DNA of 64,000 bases. It comes from Pseudomonas viciae. Its GTDB lineage: Bacteria > Pseudomonadota > Gammaproteobacteria > Pseudomonadales > Pseudomonadaceae. Under the pieces are notes generated by a model that had not been told where the DNA came from, made no database searches, and saw only the letters and a list, made by a program, of their open reading frames with translations. Shown here piece after piece: positions 37,204 through 45,813 of this stretch. The stretch covers positions 6,099,001-6,163,000 of the forward strand of contig NZ_CP035088.1 of the NCBI RefSeq assembly GCF_004786035.1, in the 5' to 3' direction. A program made the position numbers and the translations under genes. The first letter of the stretch is position 1; every line of letters starts with the position of its first letter.

Positions 37204-37722
37204 TCACGCTTCGTCGCTGAGTTTGAGCTCCACCATCAACTCATCGGCCAAGGTTTCCAGGTGCTTTTGCAACGTGTCCAGCGACAGCGTCAAAGGCACC
37301 CCGAGGATTGCTTCGGCGTGGAACAGCAACTCGCTGCTCATCGGCGCCGGCCGCACGTGGGTCACCAGGCGCTCGACGTTTACGCCCTGCTCACTCAGCA
37401 AACGGGTGATGTCACGCACGATGCCAGGGCGATCGTTGCCCACCAGTTCCATGGCGATGGGTTTCCAGTTGCAGGATTCTTCAAGGGCGCTTTCGGCGAT
37501 CAACACGCGGATACCCTGGGTCGACAGCCCCTGCAAGGCTTCGATCAGTTCTCCCTGGGACTCGGCCGGGACGCTGAGGCGCAGGATCCCGGCAAACTGC
37601 CCGGCCAGGTGCGACATGCGGCTTTCCAGCCAGTTACCGCCGTGCGCGGCGATGCAGTCGGCAATGCGCTCGACCTGCCCGGGCTGGTCCGGGGCGAAAA
37701 CAGTGATGACGAGGTGGTCCAT
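37204..37722 (-). CDS. gcvR: Glycine cleavage system repressor-like ACT protein
   Basis: 172 residues with two ACT domains (MDHLVITVFAPDQPGQVERI and PIAMELVGNDRPGIVRDITR). GcvR in E. coli binds glycine and opposes the activator GcvA. The ATG at 37722 is chosen because it starts the first ACT strand. Convergent with rarD and divergent from glcB. Other double-ACT proteins are the alternative, so the target is inferred. Confidence 0.8.
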   Translation of the reverse strand: MDHLVITVFAPDQPGQVERIADCIAAHGGNWLESRMSHLAGQFAGILRLSVPAESQGELIEALQGLSTQGIRVLIAESALEESCNWKPIAMELVGNDRPGIVRDITRLLSEQGVNVERLVTHVRPAPMSSELLFHAEAILGVPLTLSLDTLQKHLETLADELMVELKLSDEA

Positions 37723-37804
37723 GGCGCAGCCCTCTTGTTGTGGAAGAAACAGTATAGGCAGGTGATCGCGAGCAGACTGTGGGCCTGAGGATTTATACCT
37801 CACC

Positions 37805-37895
37805 CCTGTGGGAGCAAAGCTTGCTCGCGATACAGGCGCCTCGGTTCCAGTGGGATCGAGTGACTTTCATCGCGAGCAAGCTTTGCTCCCACAGG
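37805..37895. repeat. REPIN between gcvR and glcB
   Basis: CCTGTGGGAGCAAAGCTTGC at the left and GCAAGCTTTGCTCCCACAGG at the right, with TCGCGAT extensions inside. Confidence 0.9.
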
Positions 37896-38259
37896 ATGGC
37901 AACAGATACATCGTGTACAAACATCAAGATTTATCTGGAACAATCTGTTGGTTTTTTGAGAACATCCCATGCCTCGTCGTGACTGTACTGCTTTAGTCGG
38001 TCGCAGAACGACGCAATTAGTCTAATTTTCACAAGCGCAATTGATCATGTAGTATGCCGCAGCAAGCACTACATAACGTTGGACCGATGTCTGCTTAAGG
38101 CCAGTCGCATCCCTGAAAAGCCCCGTCAGCAAGGCTAAACACCCAGCCGCCAGCGATGGCATGTACTGGTTCCGGGGTTTGTGGTTTAAATGTCCCGAGG
38201 CTTCATTGTCAAAATCGAAGAGCTGAAAAGCGAAATAGCTGAGCAGAGTGAGGCAAGCA
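37896..38259. other. 364-bp glcB upstream region
   Basis: AT-richer than its surroundings. It contains a 13-bp palindrome AATTAGTCTAATT (38015-38027) directly followed by a possible promoter: TTCACA (38028-38033), 16 bp, TAGTAT (38050-38055). That leaves a leader of about 200 bp before glcB. No open reading frame or known riboswitch was recognised there. Confidence 0.5.
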
Positions 38260-40437
38260 ATGACTGAACACGTTCAAGTCGGTGGCCTGCAGGTCGCCAA
38301 AGTCCTGTTCGACTTCGTGAATAACGAAGCCATTCCCGGAACCGGTCTCACCGCCGACGCGTTCTGGGCCGGTGCCGACAAGGTCATCCACGACCTGGCC
38401 CCGAAGAACAAAGCCCTACTCGCCAAACGCGACGATTTCCAGGCGCGGATTGACGCCTGGCACCAGGCTCGTGCCGGCCAGGCCCACGACGCCGTGGCTT
38501 ACAAAGCCTTCCTGCAAGACATTGGATACCTGCTGCCAGAAGCGGCGGATTTCCAGGCCACGACCCAAAACGTCGATGATGAAATCGCCCGCATGGCCGG
38601 CCCGCAACTGGTGGTGCCGGTGATGAACGCGCGTTTTGCCCTCAATGCGTCGAACGCCCGCTGGGGTTCGCTATACGATGCACTGTACGGCACCGACGCC
38701 ATCAGCGAAGCCGATGGCGCGGAGAAAGGCAAAGGCTACAACAAGGTGCGCGGCGACAAGGTCATCGCCTTTGCCCGCGCCTTCCTCGACGAAGCGGCAC
38801 CGCTGGCGGCCGGCTCCCATGTCGATGCCACCGGTTACAAGATCGTCGACGGCAAACTGGTGATTGCCCTCAAGGGCGGCAGCAACAGCGGCCTGCGTGA
38901 CGATGCCCAACTGATCGGTTTCCAGGGCGACACCTCGGCACCGACCGCCGTGCTGTTGAAGCACAACGGCCTGCACTTCGAAATCCAGATCGACGCCAGC
39001 ACCCCGGTCGGCCAGACCGACGCCGCCGGCGTCAAAGACATCCTGATGGAAGCCGCGCTGACCACCATCATGGACTGTGAAGACTCGGTCGCCGCCGTCG
39101 ATGCCGATGACAAAGTGGTGATCTACCGCAATTGGCTCGGCCTGATGAAAGGCGACCTGGCTGAAGACGTCGCCAAGGGCGGCCAGACGTTTACCCGCAC
39201 CATGAACGCCGACCGCGTCTACACCACCGTCGACGGTTCAAGCGTGACCCTGCACGGCCGTTCGCTTTTGTTCGTGCGTAACGTCGGCCACCTGATGACC
39301 ATCGACGCGATCCTGGACCAGCATGGCAACGAAGTGCCGGAAGGCATCCTCGATGGCCTGATCACCAGCCTGGCGGCGATCCACAGCCTCAACGGCAACA
39401 CGTCGCGGCGCAACAGCCGCACCGGTTCGGTGTACATCGTCAAGCCGAAGATGCACGGCCCGGAAGAAGCCGCGTTCACCAACGAGCTGTTCGGTCGCGT
39501 CGAAGACGTTCTGAACCTGCCGCGCAACACCCTCAAGGTCGGGATCATGGACGAGGAGCGCCGGACCACGGTCAACCTCAAGGCCTGCATCAAGGCCGCC
39601 AGCGAGCGCGTGGTGTTCATCAACACCGGTTTCCTGGACCGCACCGGCGACGAAATCCACACCTCCATGGAAGCCGGCCCGATGGTGCGCAAGGCTGACA
39701 TGAAAGCCGAGAAGTGGATTGCCGCGTACGAAAACTGGAACGTCGACATCGGCCTGAGCACCGGCCTGCAAGGTCGCGCACAGATCGGCAAGGGCATGTG
39801 GGCCATGCCGGACCTGATGGCCGCAATGCTGGAACAGAAAATCGCTCATCCAATGGCCGGTGCCAACACCGCGTGGGTACCGTCGCCGACCGCCGCTGCC
39901 CTGCATGCGCTGCATTACCACAAGGTCGACGTGTTTGCTCGTCAGGCCGAACTGGCCAAGCGGGCGCGCGCCTCGGTGGACGACATCCTGACCATCCCGT
40001 TGGCCGTCAATCCGAACTGGACACCGGAGCAGATCAAGAACGAACTGGACAACAACGCCCAGGGCATCCTTGGCTACGTGGTGCGCTGGATCGACCAGGG
40101 CGTTGGCTGTTCCAAAGTGCCGGACATCAACGACATCGGCCTGATGGAGGACCGTGCGACGCTGCGTATCTCCAGCCAGCACATCGCCAACTGGCTGCGC
40201 CACGGCATCGTCACCCAAGACCAGGTGATGCAAAGCCTCAAGCGCATGGCGCCGGTGGTGGACCGCCAGAATGCCAGCGACCCGTTGTACCGTCCGCTGG
40301 CGCCGGACTTCGACAGCAACATCGCCTTCCAGGCGGCGGTCGAGTTGGTGGTCGAAGGCACCAAGCAGCCAAACGGCTACACCGAGCCGGTGCTGCACCG
40401 TCGTCGGCGCGAGTTCAAGGCAGCCAATGGGTTGTGA
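38260..40437 (+). CDS. glcB: Malate synthase G
   Basis: 725 residues, [20 protein letters not shown], the monomeric G isoform. The TIM-barrel core includes [17 protein letters not shown] and [16 protein letters not shown], with a C-terminal helical plug. It condenses glyoxylate with acetyl-CoA to malate, closing the glyoxylate bypass and glycolate use. GAGG lies before the ATG at 38260. It is a single-gene transcript ended by a strong terminator. Confidence 0.97.
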   Translation: MTEHVQVGGLQVAKVLFDFVNNEAIPGTGLTADAFWAGADKVIHDLAPKNKALLAKRDDFQARIDAWHQARAGQAHDAVAYKAFLQDIGYLLPEAADFQATTQNVDDEIARMAGPQLVVPVMNARFALNASNARWGSLYDALYGTDAISEADGAEKGKGYNKVRGDKVIAFARAFLDEAAPLAAGSHVDATGYKIVDGKLVIALKGGSNSGLRDDAQLIGFQGDTSAPTAVLLKHNGLHFEIQIDASTPVGQTDAAGVKDILMEAALTTIMDCEDSVAAVDADDKVVIYRNWLGLMKGDLAEDVAKGGQTFTRTMNADRVYTTVDGSSVTLHGRSLLFVRNVGHLMTIDAILDQHGNEVPEGILDGLITSLAAIHSLNGNTSRRNSRTGSVYIVKPKMHGPEEAAFTNELFGRVEDVLNLPRNTLKVGIMDEERRTTVNLKACIKAASERVVFINTGFLDRTGDEIHTSMEAGPMVRKADMKAEKWIAAYENWNVDIGLSTGLQGRAQIGKGMWAMPDLMAAMLEQKIAHPMAGANTAWVPSPTAAALHALHYHKVDVFARQAELAKRARASVDDILTIPLAVNPNWTPEQIKNELDNNAQGILGYVVRWIDQGVGCSKVPDINDIGLMEDRATLRISSQHIANWLRHGIVTQDQVMQSLKRMAPVVDRQNASDPLYRPLAPDFDSNIAFQAAVELVVEGTKQPNGYTEPVLHRRRREFKAANGL

Positions 40438-40460
40438 TTGAGCAGTAAACGCAGCACAAG

Positions 40461-40493
40461 AAAAAGCCCTGATCGAAAGATCAGGGCTTTTTT
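40461..40493 (+). terminator. Terminator after glcB
   Basis: AAAAAGCCCTGATC and GATCAGGGCTTTTT pair around GAAA, ending in T6. It may also serve the convergent response-regulator gene. Confidence 0.93.
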
Positions 40494-40541
40494 CATTGCA
40501 AGGGAAGGTATTGCCAAGCACTGCTTTTGTGGCAAGGAGAT

Positions 40542-40988
40542 TTAGAGATCCATCCCCAACTCATGCTTGACCAACCCCAGCAATTTTTCCGTATCGATCG
40601 GCTTGAGCAGGAAATCCACCACGCTCAGGTGCATGGCTTCGATGGCGTCCTTCACGTCGGCGTCGCCGGACACGATGATGATCGGCAGCGCCGCCCGCTC
40701 CGACTCGCGCACCAGGCGGATCAGTTCCAGGCCATCAACGTTGCCCATGCGCAGATCGGTAATCAACAGCCCGATCGACGGCTTGGATTCCAGCATCTTG
40801 AGTGCTGTTTCGCCACTGGCGGCGGTCATGCAGTGAATGCCGTCCAGCGCCAGAATCTCCGACAGCAGCTCGCGAGCGTCCTTGTCGTCATCGACGATCA
40901 AGACTCGCTGCGGCGGCAGGTCAGGCTCCAGCATGACGGCACTCAGCGCCTCGCGCTCGGCGTCACTCAAAATATCGTGGTCGGACAT
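40542..40988 (-). CDS. Single-domain response regulator (REC only)
   Basis: 148 residues: a 28-residue leader and one receiver domain. Acidic pocket VDDD at residues 32-35, phosphoacceptor Asp78 in ITDLRM, Ser107 and Lys129 are all in place, so it should be phosphorylated. No output domain and no kinase gene adjacent. Such proteins act by protein contact or as phosphate relays. The partner is not known; the divergent cNMP/CBS gene 242 bp away is the only neighbour on that side. Confidence 0.92.
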   Translation of the reverse strand: MSDHDILSDAEREALSAVMLEPDLPPQRVLIVDDDKDARELLSEILALDGIHCMTAASGETALKMLESKPSIGLLITDLRMGNVDGLELIRLVRESERAALPIIIVSGDADVKDAIEAMHLSVVDFLLKPIDTEKLLGLVKHELGMDL

Positions 40989-41230
40989 GGTGCTCTCTAC
41001 GTTCTTTAAATCGATCCCCTGGCACAGTGGTCAGACATCGTTCTGCGGCGCTTCAATGTGCACTTCGTCGGATTTTTTTCCAAGAATATTTAATGAAGAT
41101 TTTTCCCGCGCCAAACCCAGGATTTCTCGGCAGTCGCAACGACCTAGACTTACGTCCAATGGGCACCCCGCGCTCAGGGGCCGACCATGGGGAATAGTTC
41201 CGACCACAACAATTCGAAAAAGACTGCGTA

Positions 41231-43171
41231 ATGGTTATGAAAAAAGCGGACGCTTTCATCCAGGCAGGGAAAACCGCGGTGTTGCAAAACATCCAGGGCA
41301 CGTTGCAGTTTCTCCAGCGCTTCCCCCCGTTCAACCAAATGGAAAATGCCCACCTGGCCTATCTGGTGGAGCAATGCCTGCTGCGTTTTTACGCACCTGG
41401 CGAAAGCATCATCAAGCCGGCCGACGGCCCGGTGGAACACTTTTACATCGTCAAACAGGGCCGGGTGGTGGGCGAACGTCCGCATACGGCCAAAGGCGGC
41501 ACCGAGACGACTTTTGAAATCACCACCGGTGAGTGTTTCCCCCTCGCTGCGTTGCTGGGCGAGCGCGCAACCCGCACCGAGCACCTGGCCGGCGAAGACA
41601 CATTCTGTCTGCAATTGAACAAACAGGCCTTCATCAAGCTGTTCGCCCTGTCGAGTCCGTTCCGCGACTTCGCCTTGCGCGGGGTCAGCAGCCTGCTCGA
41701 TCAAGTTAATCAGCAGGTCCAGCAAAAGTCCGCGCAAACCCTGGGCACGCAGTACTCCCTCAATACACGGCTGGGTGAACTGGCAATGCGTCATCCGGTG
41801 AGCTGCAGCCCCGACATGCCGCTGCGCGAAGCCGTGAAGCTGATGCACGAGCAACAGGTCGGCAGCATCGTGGTGGTGAATGAGCAGAAAGCGCCGGTGG
41901 GGATTTTTACCCTGCGCGACCTGCGACACGTAGTGGCCGACGGCTCCGGGGATTTTTCCCAGCCCATCGCGGCACACATGACCCAAACCCCCTTTTACCT
42001 GTCCCCGGACCACAGCGCCTTCGATGCGGCCATCGCCATGACCGAGCGCCACATCGCCCACGTCTGCCTGGTCAAGGATCATCGTTTGTGCGGCGTGGTG
42101 TCGGAACGCGATCTGTTTTCCCTGCAGCGCGTCGACCTGGTGCATCTGGCCCGGACCATTCGCAGCGCCCAGAAGGTGGAAAACCTGGTGGCCCTGCGCG
42201 GCGAGATCGGCCAACTGGTAGAACGCATGCTGGCCCACGGCGCATCCTCGACCCAGATCACCCACATCATCACCCTGCTCAACGACCACACGGTATGCCG
42301 GGTCATCGAGCTGACCCTGGCCGACAAGGGCGATCCGGGCGTGCCATTCAGCTGGTTGTGTTTCGGCAGTGAAGGCCGCCGTGAGCAGACCCTGCACACC
42401 GACCAGGACAACGGCATTTTGTTCGAAGCACGGGACGCCGCCCATGCGGCGCAGATCCGTGGCCTTCTGCTGCCCATCGCCCAGCAGATCAACCAGAGCC
42501 TGGCCCTGTGCGGCTTCACCTTGTGCAAGGGCAACATCATGGCCGGTAACCCCGAGCTGTGCCTGTCCCGCGCCGAATGGGCCCGACGCTTTGCCGCCTT
42601 CATCCGCGAAGCGACCCCGGAAAACCTGTTGGGCTCGAGCATCTATTTCGACCTGCGGGTGGTCTGGGGCGATGAGCAGGGCTGCGAACAACTGCGCCAG
42701 CAGGTGCTCGCACAAGTGGCCGATAACCGTTTGTTCCAGCGCATGCTGGCCGAGAACGCGCTGCGCCATCGCCCGCCGGTGGGACGTTTCAGGGACTTCG
42801 TACTGAGCCGCAAAAACGGCGAAAAGGCCACCCTGGACCTTAAAGTGCAGGGCCTGACGCCCTTTGTCGACGGCGCCCGTTTACTCGCGCTGGCCAATGG
42901 CATCGAAGCCATCAATACCTTGGAGCGCTTGCGGCAACTGGTCATCAAGCAAGTGATCGAACCGCTCGACGGCGCGGCCTATGAAGAGGCCTACCACTTC
43001 ATCCAGCAGACCCGCATGCAACAACATCAACTGCAAACCCGCGAGAACCTGCCCTATTCCAACCGTGTCGACCCCGACAGCCTCAATCACTTGGACCGAC
43101 GCATCCTGCGCGAGTCCCTGCGCCAGGCCCAACGCCTGCAAAGCAGCCTGACGGTGAGGTATCAGCTGTGA
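41231..43171 (+). CDS. cNMP-binding/CBS/DUF294 putative nucleotidyltransferase
   Basis: 646 residues. Domains in order: a cyclic-nucleotide-binding-like domain (about 20-140), a CBS pair (about 175-300; MRHPVSCSPDMPLREAVKLM), a DUF294 nucleotidyltransferase-like domain with GSEGRREQTLHTDQDNG, and a DUF294 C-terminal helical domain. The GSxGRxEQ...DQDN pattern resembles GlnD/GlnE-type nucleotidyltransferases. The exonuclease gene downstream overlaps by four bases (GTGA). In pseudomonads this pair often lies beside acetate-permease genes, which are not in this window. Substrate unknown. Confidence 0.9.
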   Translation: MVMKKADAFIQAGKTAVLQNIQGTLQFLQRFPPFNQMENAHLAYLVEQCLLRFYAPGESIIKPADGPVEHFYIVKQGRVVGERPHTAKGGTETTFEITTGECFPLAALLGERATRTEHLAGEDTFCLQLNKQAFIKLFALSSPFRDFALRGVSSLLDQVNQQVQQKSAQTLGTQYSLNTRLGELAMRHPVSCSPDMPLREAVKLMHEQQVGSIVVVNEQKAPVGIFTLRDLRHVVADGSGDFSQPIAAHMTQTPFYLSPDHSAFDAAIAMTERHIAHVCLVKDHRLCGVVSERDLFSLQRVDLVHLARTIRSAQKVENLVALRGEIGQLVERMLAHGASSTQITHIITLLNDHTVCRVIELTLADKGDPGVPFSWLCFGSEGRREQTLHTDQDNGILFEARDAAHAAQIRGLLLPIAQQINQSLALCGFTLCKGNIMAGNPELCLSRAEWARRFAAFIREATPENLLGSSIYFDLRVVWGDEQGCEQLRQQVLAQVADNRLFQRMLAENALRHRPPVGRFRDFVLSRKNGEKATLDLKVQGLTPFVDGARLLALANGIEAINTLERLRQLVIKQVIEPLDGAAYEEAYHFIQQTRMQQHQLQTRENLPYSNRVDPDSLNHLDRRILRESLRQAQRLQSSLTVRYQL

Positions 43172-43875
43172 GCCTGTTTTCCTGGCTACGTCCGGCCCAG
43201 CCGATGTTGCCCGAGGAAGTGCAGCAGCGCGTGGAAAGCTTGCTGGCGCCTTCGGCGTTGGGTGAGTGCAGCCTGCGAGAGCAGCGCTGGGTGGTGCTGG
43301 ACCTGGAGACCACCGGGCTGAATCTGAATAAGGACCAGGTGCTGTCCATCGGTGCGGTGGTCATCGAAGACGGCGCTATCGATTTCAGTCAGCAGTTCGA
43401 ACGTACCCTGCAATGCGACAAGCAGAAGCTCGGACCGAGCGTATTGATCCATGGCCTGGCCCCAAGCGCGATTGCCGCCGGCAGCCATCCGGCCGAGGCG
43501 TTGCTGGCGTTCATGGAGTTCGTCGGCGACAGTCCGCTGCTGGCGTTCCATGCGCCGTTCGATTCCCACATGCTCGGGCGGGCACTGAAGGATTACCTGG
43601 GTTATCGCTTGCAGCATACGTTCCTGGACGTGGCCGACCTGGCCCCCATGCTTTGCCCCCAGGCGAATATGCGCAAGGCCGGCCTGGATGAATGGATCGA
43701 CTGGTTCAAGCTGCAAGTCTTCGACCGCCACAACGCCAGCGCCGACGCCCTGGCCACGGCGGAACTGGCGTTGATCCTGTTCAGCCGCGCCCACCAGCAA
43801 GAGATCCAAAGCCCGCTTGACCTGCAACAGCGGTTGGGCCAGTGGAAACGGCGGCAGCAGGCGCCTTCGCTTTAG
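43168..43875 (+). CDS. DnaQ-like DEDDh 3'-5' exonuclease
   Basis: 235 residues. ExoI motif VVLDLETTGLNLNKDQ, ExoII around LAFHAPFDSHML and ExoIII with HNASADALATAEL complete the DEDDh set. It is not the replicative epsilon subunit, since the N-terminal 45 residues are unlike DnaQ and context differs. The start is GTG, overlapping the DUF294 gene stop, so the two are translationally coupled. Role, perhaps nucleotide turnover or RNA trimming, is not known. Confidence 0.9.
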   Translation: MSLFSWLRPAQPMLPEEVQQRVESLLAPSALGECSLREQRWVVLDLETTGLNLNKDQVLSIGAVVIEDGAIDFSQQFERTLQCDKQKLGPSVLIHGLAPSAIAAGSHPAEALLAFMEFVGDSPLLAFHAPFDSHMLGRALKDYLGYRLQHTFLDVADLAPMLCPQANMRKAGLDEWIDWFKLQVFDRHNASADALATAELALILFSRAHQQEIQSPLDLQQRLGQWKRRQQAPSL

Positions 43876-43902
43876 CCTGAGGCTTACGAACACACAGGCT
43901 TT

Positions 43903-43992
43903 TGTGGGAGCGGGTTTGCTCGCCAAAGCGGTGGGGCAGCTTGCATTAATGTTGAATGTACAGCCGTCTTCGCGAGCAAGCCCGCTCCCACA
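43903..43992. repeat. REPIN after the exonuclease gene
   Basis: TGTGGGAGCGGGTTTGCTCG and CGAGCAAGCCCGCTCCCACA at the ends. Confidence 0.88.
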
Positions 43993-44080
43993 TGAAAGCA
44001 GCATTCATTCCGGTACTACACCCCACTAACACCGCCCGACCAGCGCCAATTGCTTTCCCTCCCACGCCTCTGCCACAATC

Positions 44081-44099
44081 GCGAACAATTCTCGTTACT
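44081..44099. promoter_or_regulatory. Fur-box candidate before the ECF sigma gene
   Basis: The 19-mer GCGAACAATTCTCGTTACT agrees with the Fur consensus GATAATGATTATCATTATC at 11 positions. It lies 20 bp before the start codon. Fur control is usual for sigma factors of iron cell-surface signalling. Confidence 0.45.
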
Positions 44100-44119
44100 T
44101 AAAACGTCGGTGATGCCCC

Positions 44120-44638
44120 GTGTCGTCAGTCCCTAGCCCCCACAGTGATCTGGTTGGTGCGTTATACCGTGACCATCGCGGTTGGCTATTGGCCTGGTTG
44201 CGACGCAATGTGGCCTGTGCCCAGCGGGCCGAGGACTTGAGCCAGGACACCTTCGTGCGCCTGCTGGGCCGGGAAGAGCTCAAAGCGCCCCGCGAGCCCC
44301 GGGCATTCCTGGTGGCGATCGCCAAGGGGTTGTTGTTCGATTATTTCCGGCGGGCAGCCTTGGAGCAGGCTTACCTCACCGAACTGATGCTGATCCCCGA
44401 AGCCGAACAACCCTCGGTGGAAGAACAGCAGATCATCCTCGAAGACCTCAAGCATATCGATCGCCTGCTCGGCAAACTGTCGAGCAAGGCCCGCGCGGCC
44501 TTTCTGTATAACCGCCTCGACGGCCTCGGCCACGCCGAAATCGCCCAGCGCCTGGGGGTGTCGGTGCCACGGGTACGGCAGTATCTGGCCCAAGGCATTC
44601 GGCAGTGCTACATCGCACTTTATGGTGAGCCGACATGA
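44120..44638 (+). CDS. FecI-family ECF sigma factor (iron signalling)
   Basis: 172 residues with sigma-70 region 2 (RAEDLSQDTFVRLLG) and region 4 (GLGHAEIAQRLGVSVPRVRQYLAQG). The start is GTG at 44120. Its end overlaps the FecR-like gene (ATGA). Together with that regulator and the receptor downstream it forms a classic sigma/anti-sigma/TonB-receptor unit that turns on the receptor when its siderophore is present. Confidence 0.94.
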   Translation: MSSVPSPHSDLVGALYRDHRGWLLAWLRRNVACAQRAEDLSQDTFVRLLGREELKAPREPRAFLVAIAKGLLFDYFRRAALEQAYLTELMLIPEAEQPSVEEQQIILEDLKHIDRLLGKLSSKARAAFLYNRLDGLGHAEIAQRLGVSVPRVRQYLAQGIRQCYIALYGEPT

Positions 44639-45609
44639 GTCCGGCCCATGGCAAACCCGTCTCGGCCAGCGTGCTGGACGCAGCCATTGCCTGGCAGTTG
44701 TCGCTGGACTCAGGCAGCCCACAAGAGCACGAAGCATTCGCCCGCTGGCATGCCGCGGATGAAGAACACGCCCGCGCCTGGCGGCAGCTGGGCATGCTCG
44801 ACCAGCGTTTCAGTGTTGCCAGTGGGCCGGCACGAGCCGCGTTGCTGCAATCGCGGGTGAGCATTCGACGCAGGGTACGCAAGGTCGGCAGCGGCCTGGC
44901 CAGCCTTGTCGCAGTCATCGGCCTGGCGCTGTTTGCCGGGGACCGCTACCTGCCGCTCAATTACTGGCTGGCCGACCAACGCACCGCCACTGGCGAGCAA
45001 CGCACCCTGCGCCTGGCCGACGGCACGCTGATCAACCTCAACACCCACAGTGCCCTGGACGTGCGTTTCGATGACAAGCAGCGGCGCATCGTTCTGCAAG
45101 AAGGCGAGATCCTGGTGGAAACCGGCCACAACGACCCGCGCCCGTTTATCGTCGAAACCCGCGAAGGCAGCATGCGCGCCCTGGGCACCCGATTCCTGGT
45201 CAAGCGCGAGGACCAGGGCACGCGCCTGAGCGTGTTGAAATCCGCCGTGGCGGCGCATCCACAAGCAACGGACAGCGAACAGATTCTGCGTGAAGGCCAG
45301 CAGGTGCTGATGCGCCGCGACGGTCTCGAACCGACAGTGGCCCTGAACCCCGGCGCCGACGCCTGGACCCGCGGCATGCTGGTGGTAGACAACGCCCGCC
45401 TCGAAGATCTGGTCCATGAATTGGGACGCTATCGTCGTGGCTACTTGGGCGTAGAGCCACAAGTGGCTGACGTGCGCATCACTGGCAGCTTTCCGTTGCA
45501 TGACACCGACCTGGCCCTGGCCGCGCTGCTGCCGACCTTGCCGGTGCAGGTCGAGTATCACACGCGGTGGTGGGTGGTGGTGGGCGCGCGGACCGAACCA
45601 AAACCCTGA
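44635..45609 (+). CDS. FecR-family sigma regulator (anti-sigma, inner membrane)
   Basis: 324 residues. The cytoplasmic N-terminal domain (AIAWQLSLDSGSPQEHEAFARW) is followed by one membrane helix (VGSGLASLVAVIGLALFAG, about residues 83-101) and a periplasmic FecR domain (RTLRLADGTLINLNTHSALDVRF). It holds the sigma factor until the receptor's signalling domain reports ligand. Translationally coupled to the sigma gene. Confidence 0.94.
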   Translation: MSPAHGKPVSASVLDAAIAWQLSLDSGSPQEHEAFARWHAADEEHARAWRQLGMLDQRFSVASGPARAALLQSRVSIRRRVRKVGSGLASLVAVIGLALFAGDRYLPLNYWLADQRTATGEQRTLRLADGTLINLNTHSALDVRFDDKQRRIVLQEGEILVETGHNDPRPFIVETREGSMRALGTRFLVKREDQGTRLSVLKSAVAAHPQATDSEQILREGQQVLMRRDGLEPTVALNPGADAWTRGMLVVDNARLEDLVHELGRYRRGYLGVEPQVADVRITGSFPLHDTDLALAALLPTLPVQVEYHTRWWVVVGARTEPKP

Positions 45610-45622
45610 GAGATCTGGGCCA

Positions 45623-45691
45623 CCTTCGCGAGCAAGCCCGCTCCCACATGGGAATGCGAACGCCTGTGGGAGCGGGCTTGCTCGCGAAGAG
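45623..45691. repeat. REPIN between the FecR-like and receptor genes
   Basis: CCTTCGCGAGCAAGCCCGCTCC and GGAGCGGGCTTGCTCGCGAA-type arms facing each other around about 19 bp. It lies within the 204-bp gap, upstream of an AT-rich stretch expected to hold the sigma-dependent receptor promoter. Confidence 0.88.
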
Positions 45692-45813
45692 GCCAGCAGC
45701 CTCAGCACTCTGCCAAAATCTGAATCTAAATTATTTTCATCCAGCCCTATCACTTTTCAATTTTCATCCGGCACTCAGGCAATTGAGAAATATTTCCATT
45801 CAGGAGCCGCCGT

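Noticed and set aside
45692..45813. Sigma-dependent promoter of the TonB receptor
   Set aside because: The stretch is AT-rich and expected to hold one, but no clear -35/-10 pair of the FecI class could be picked.
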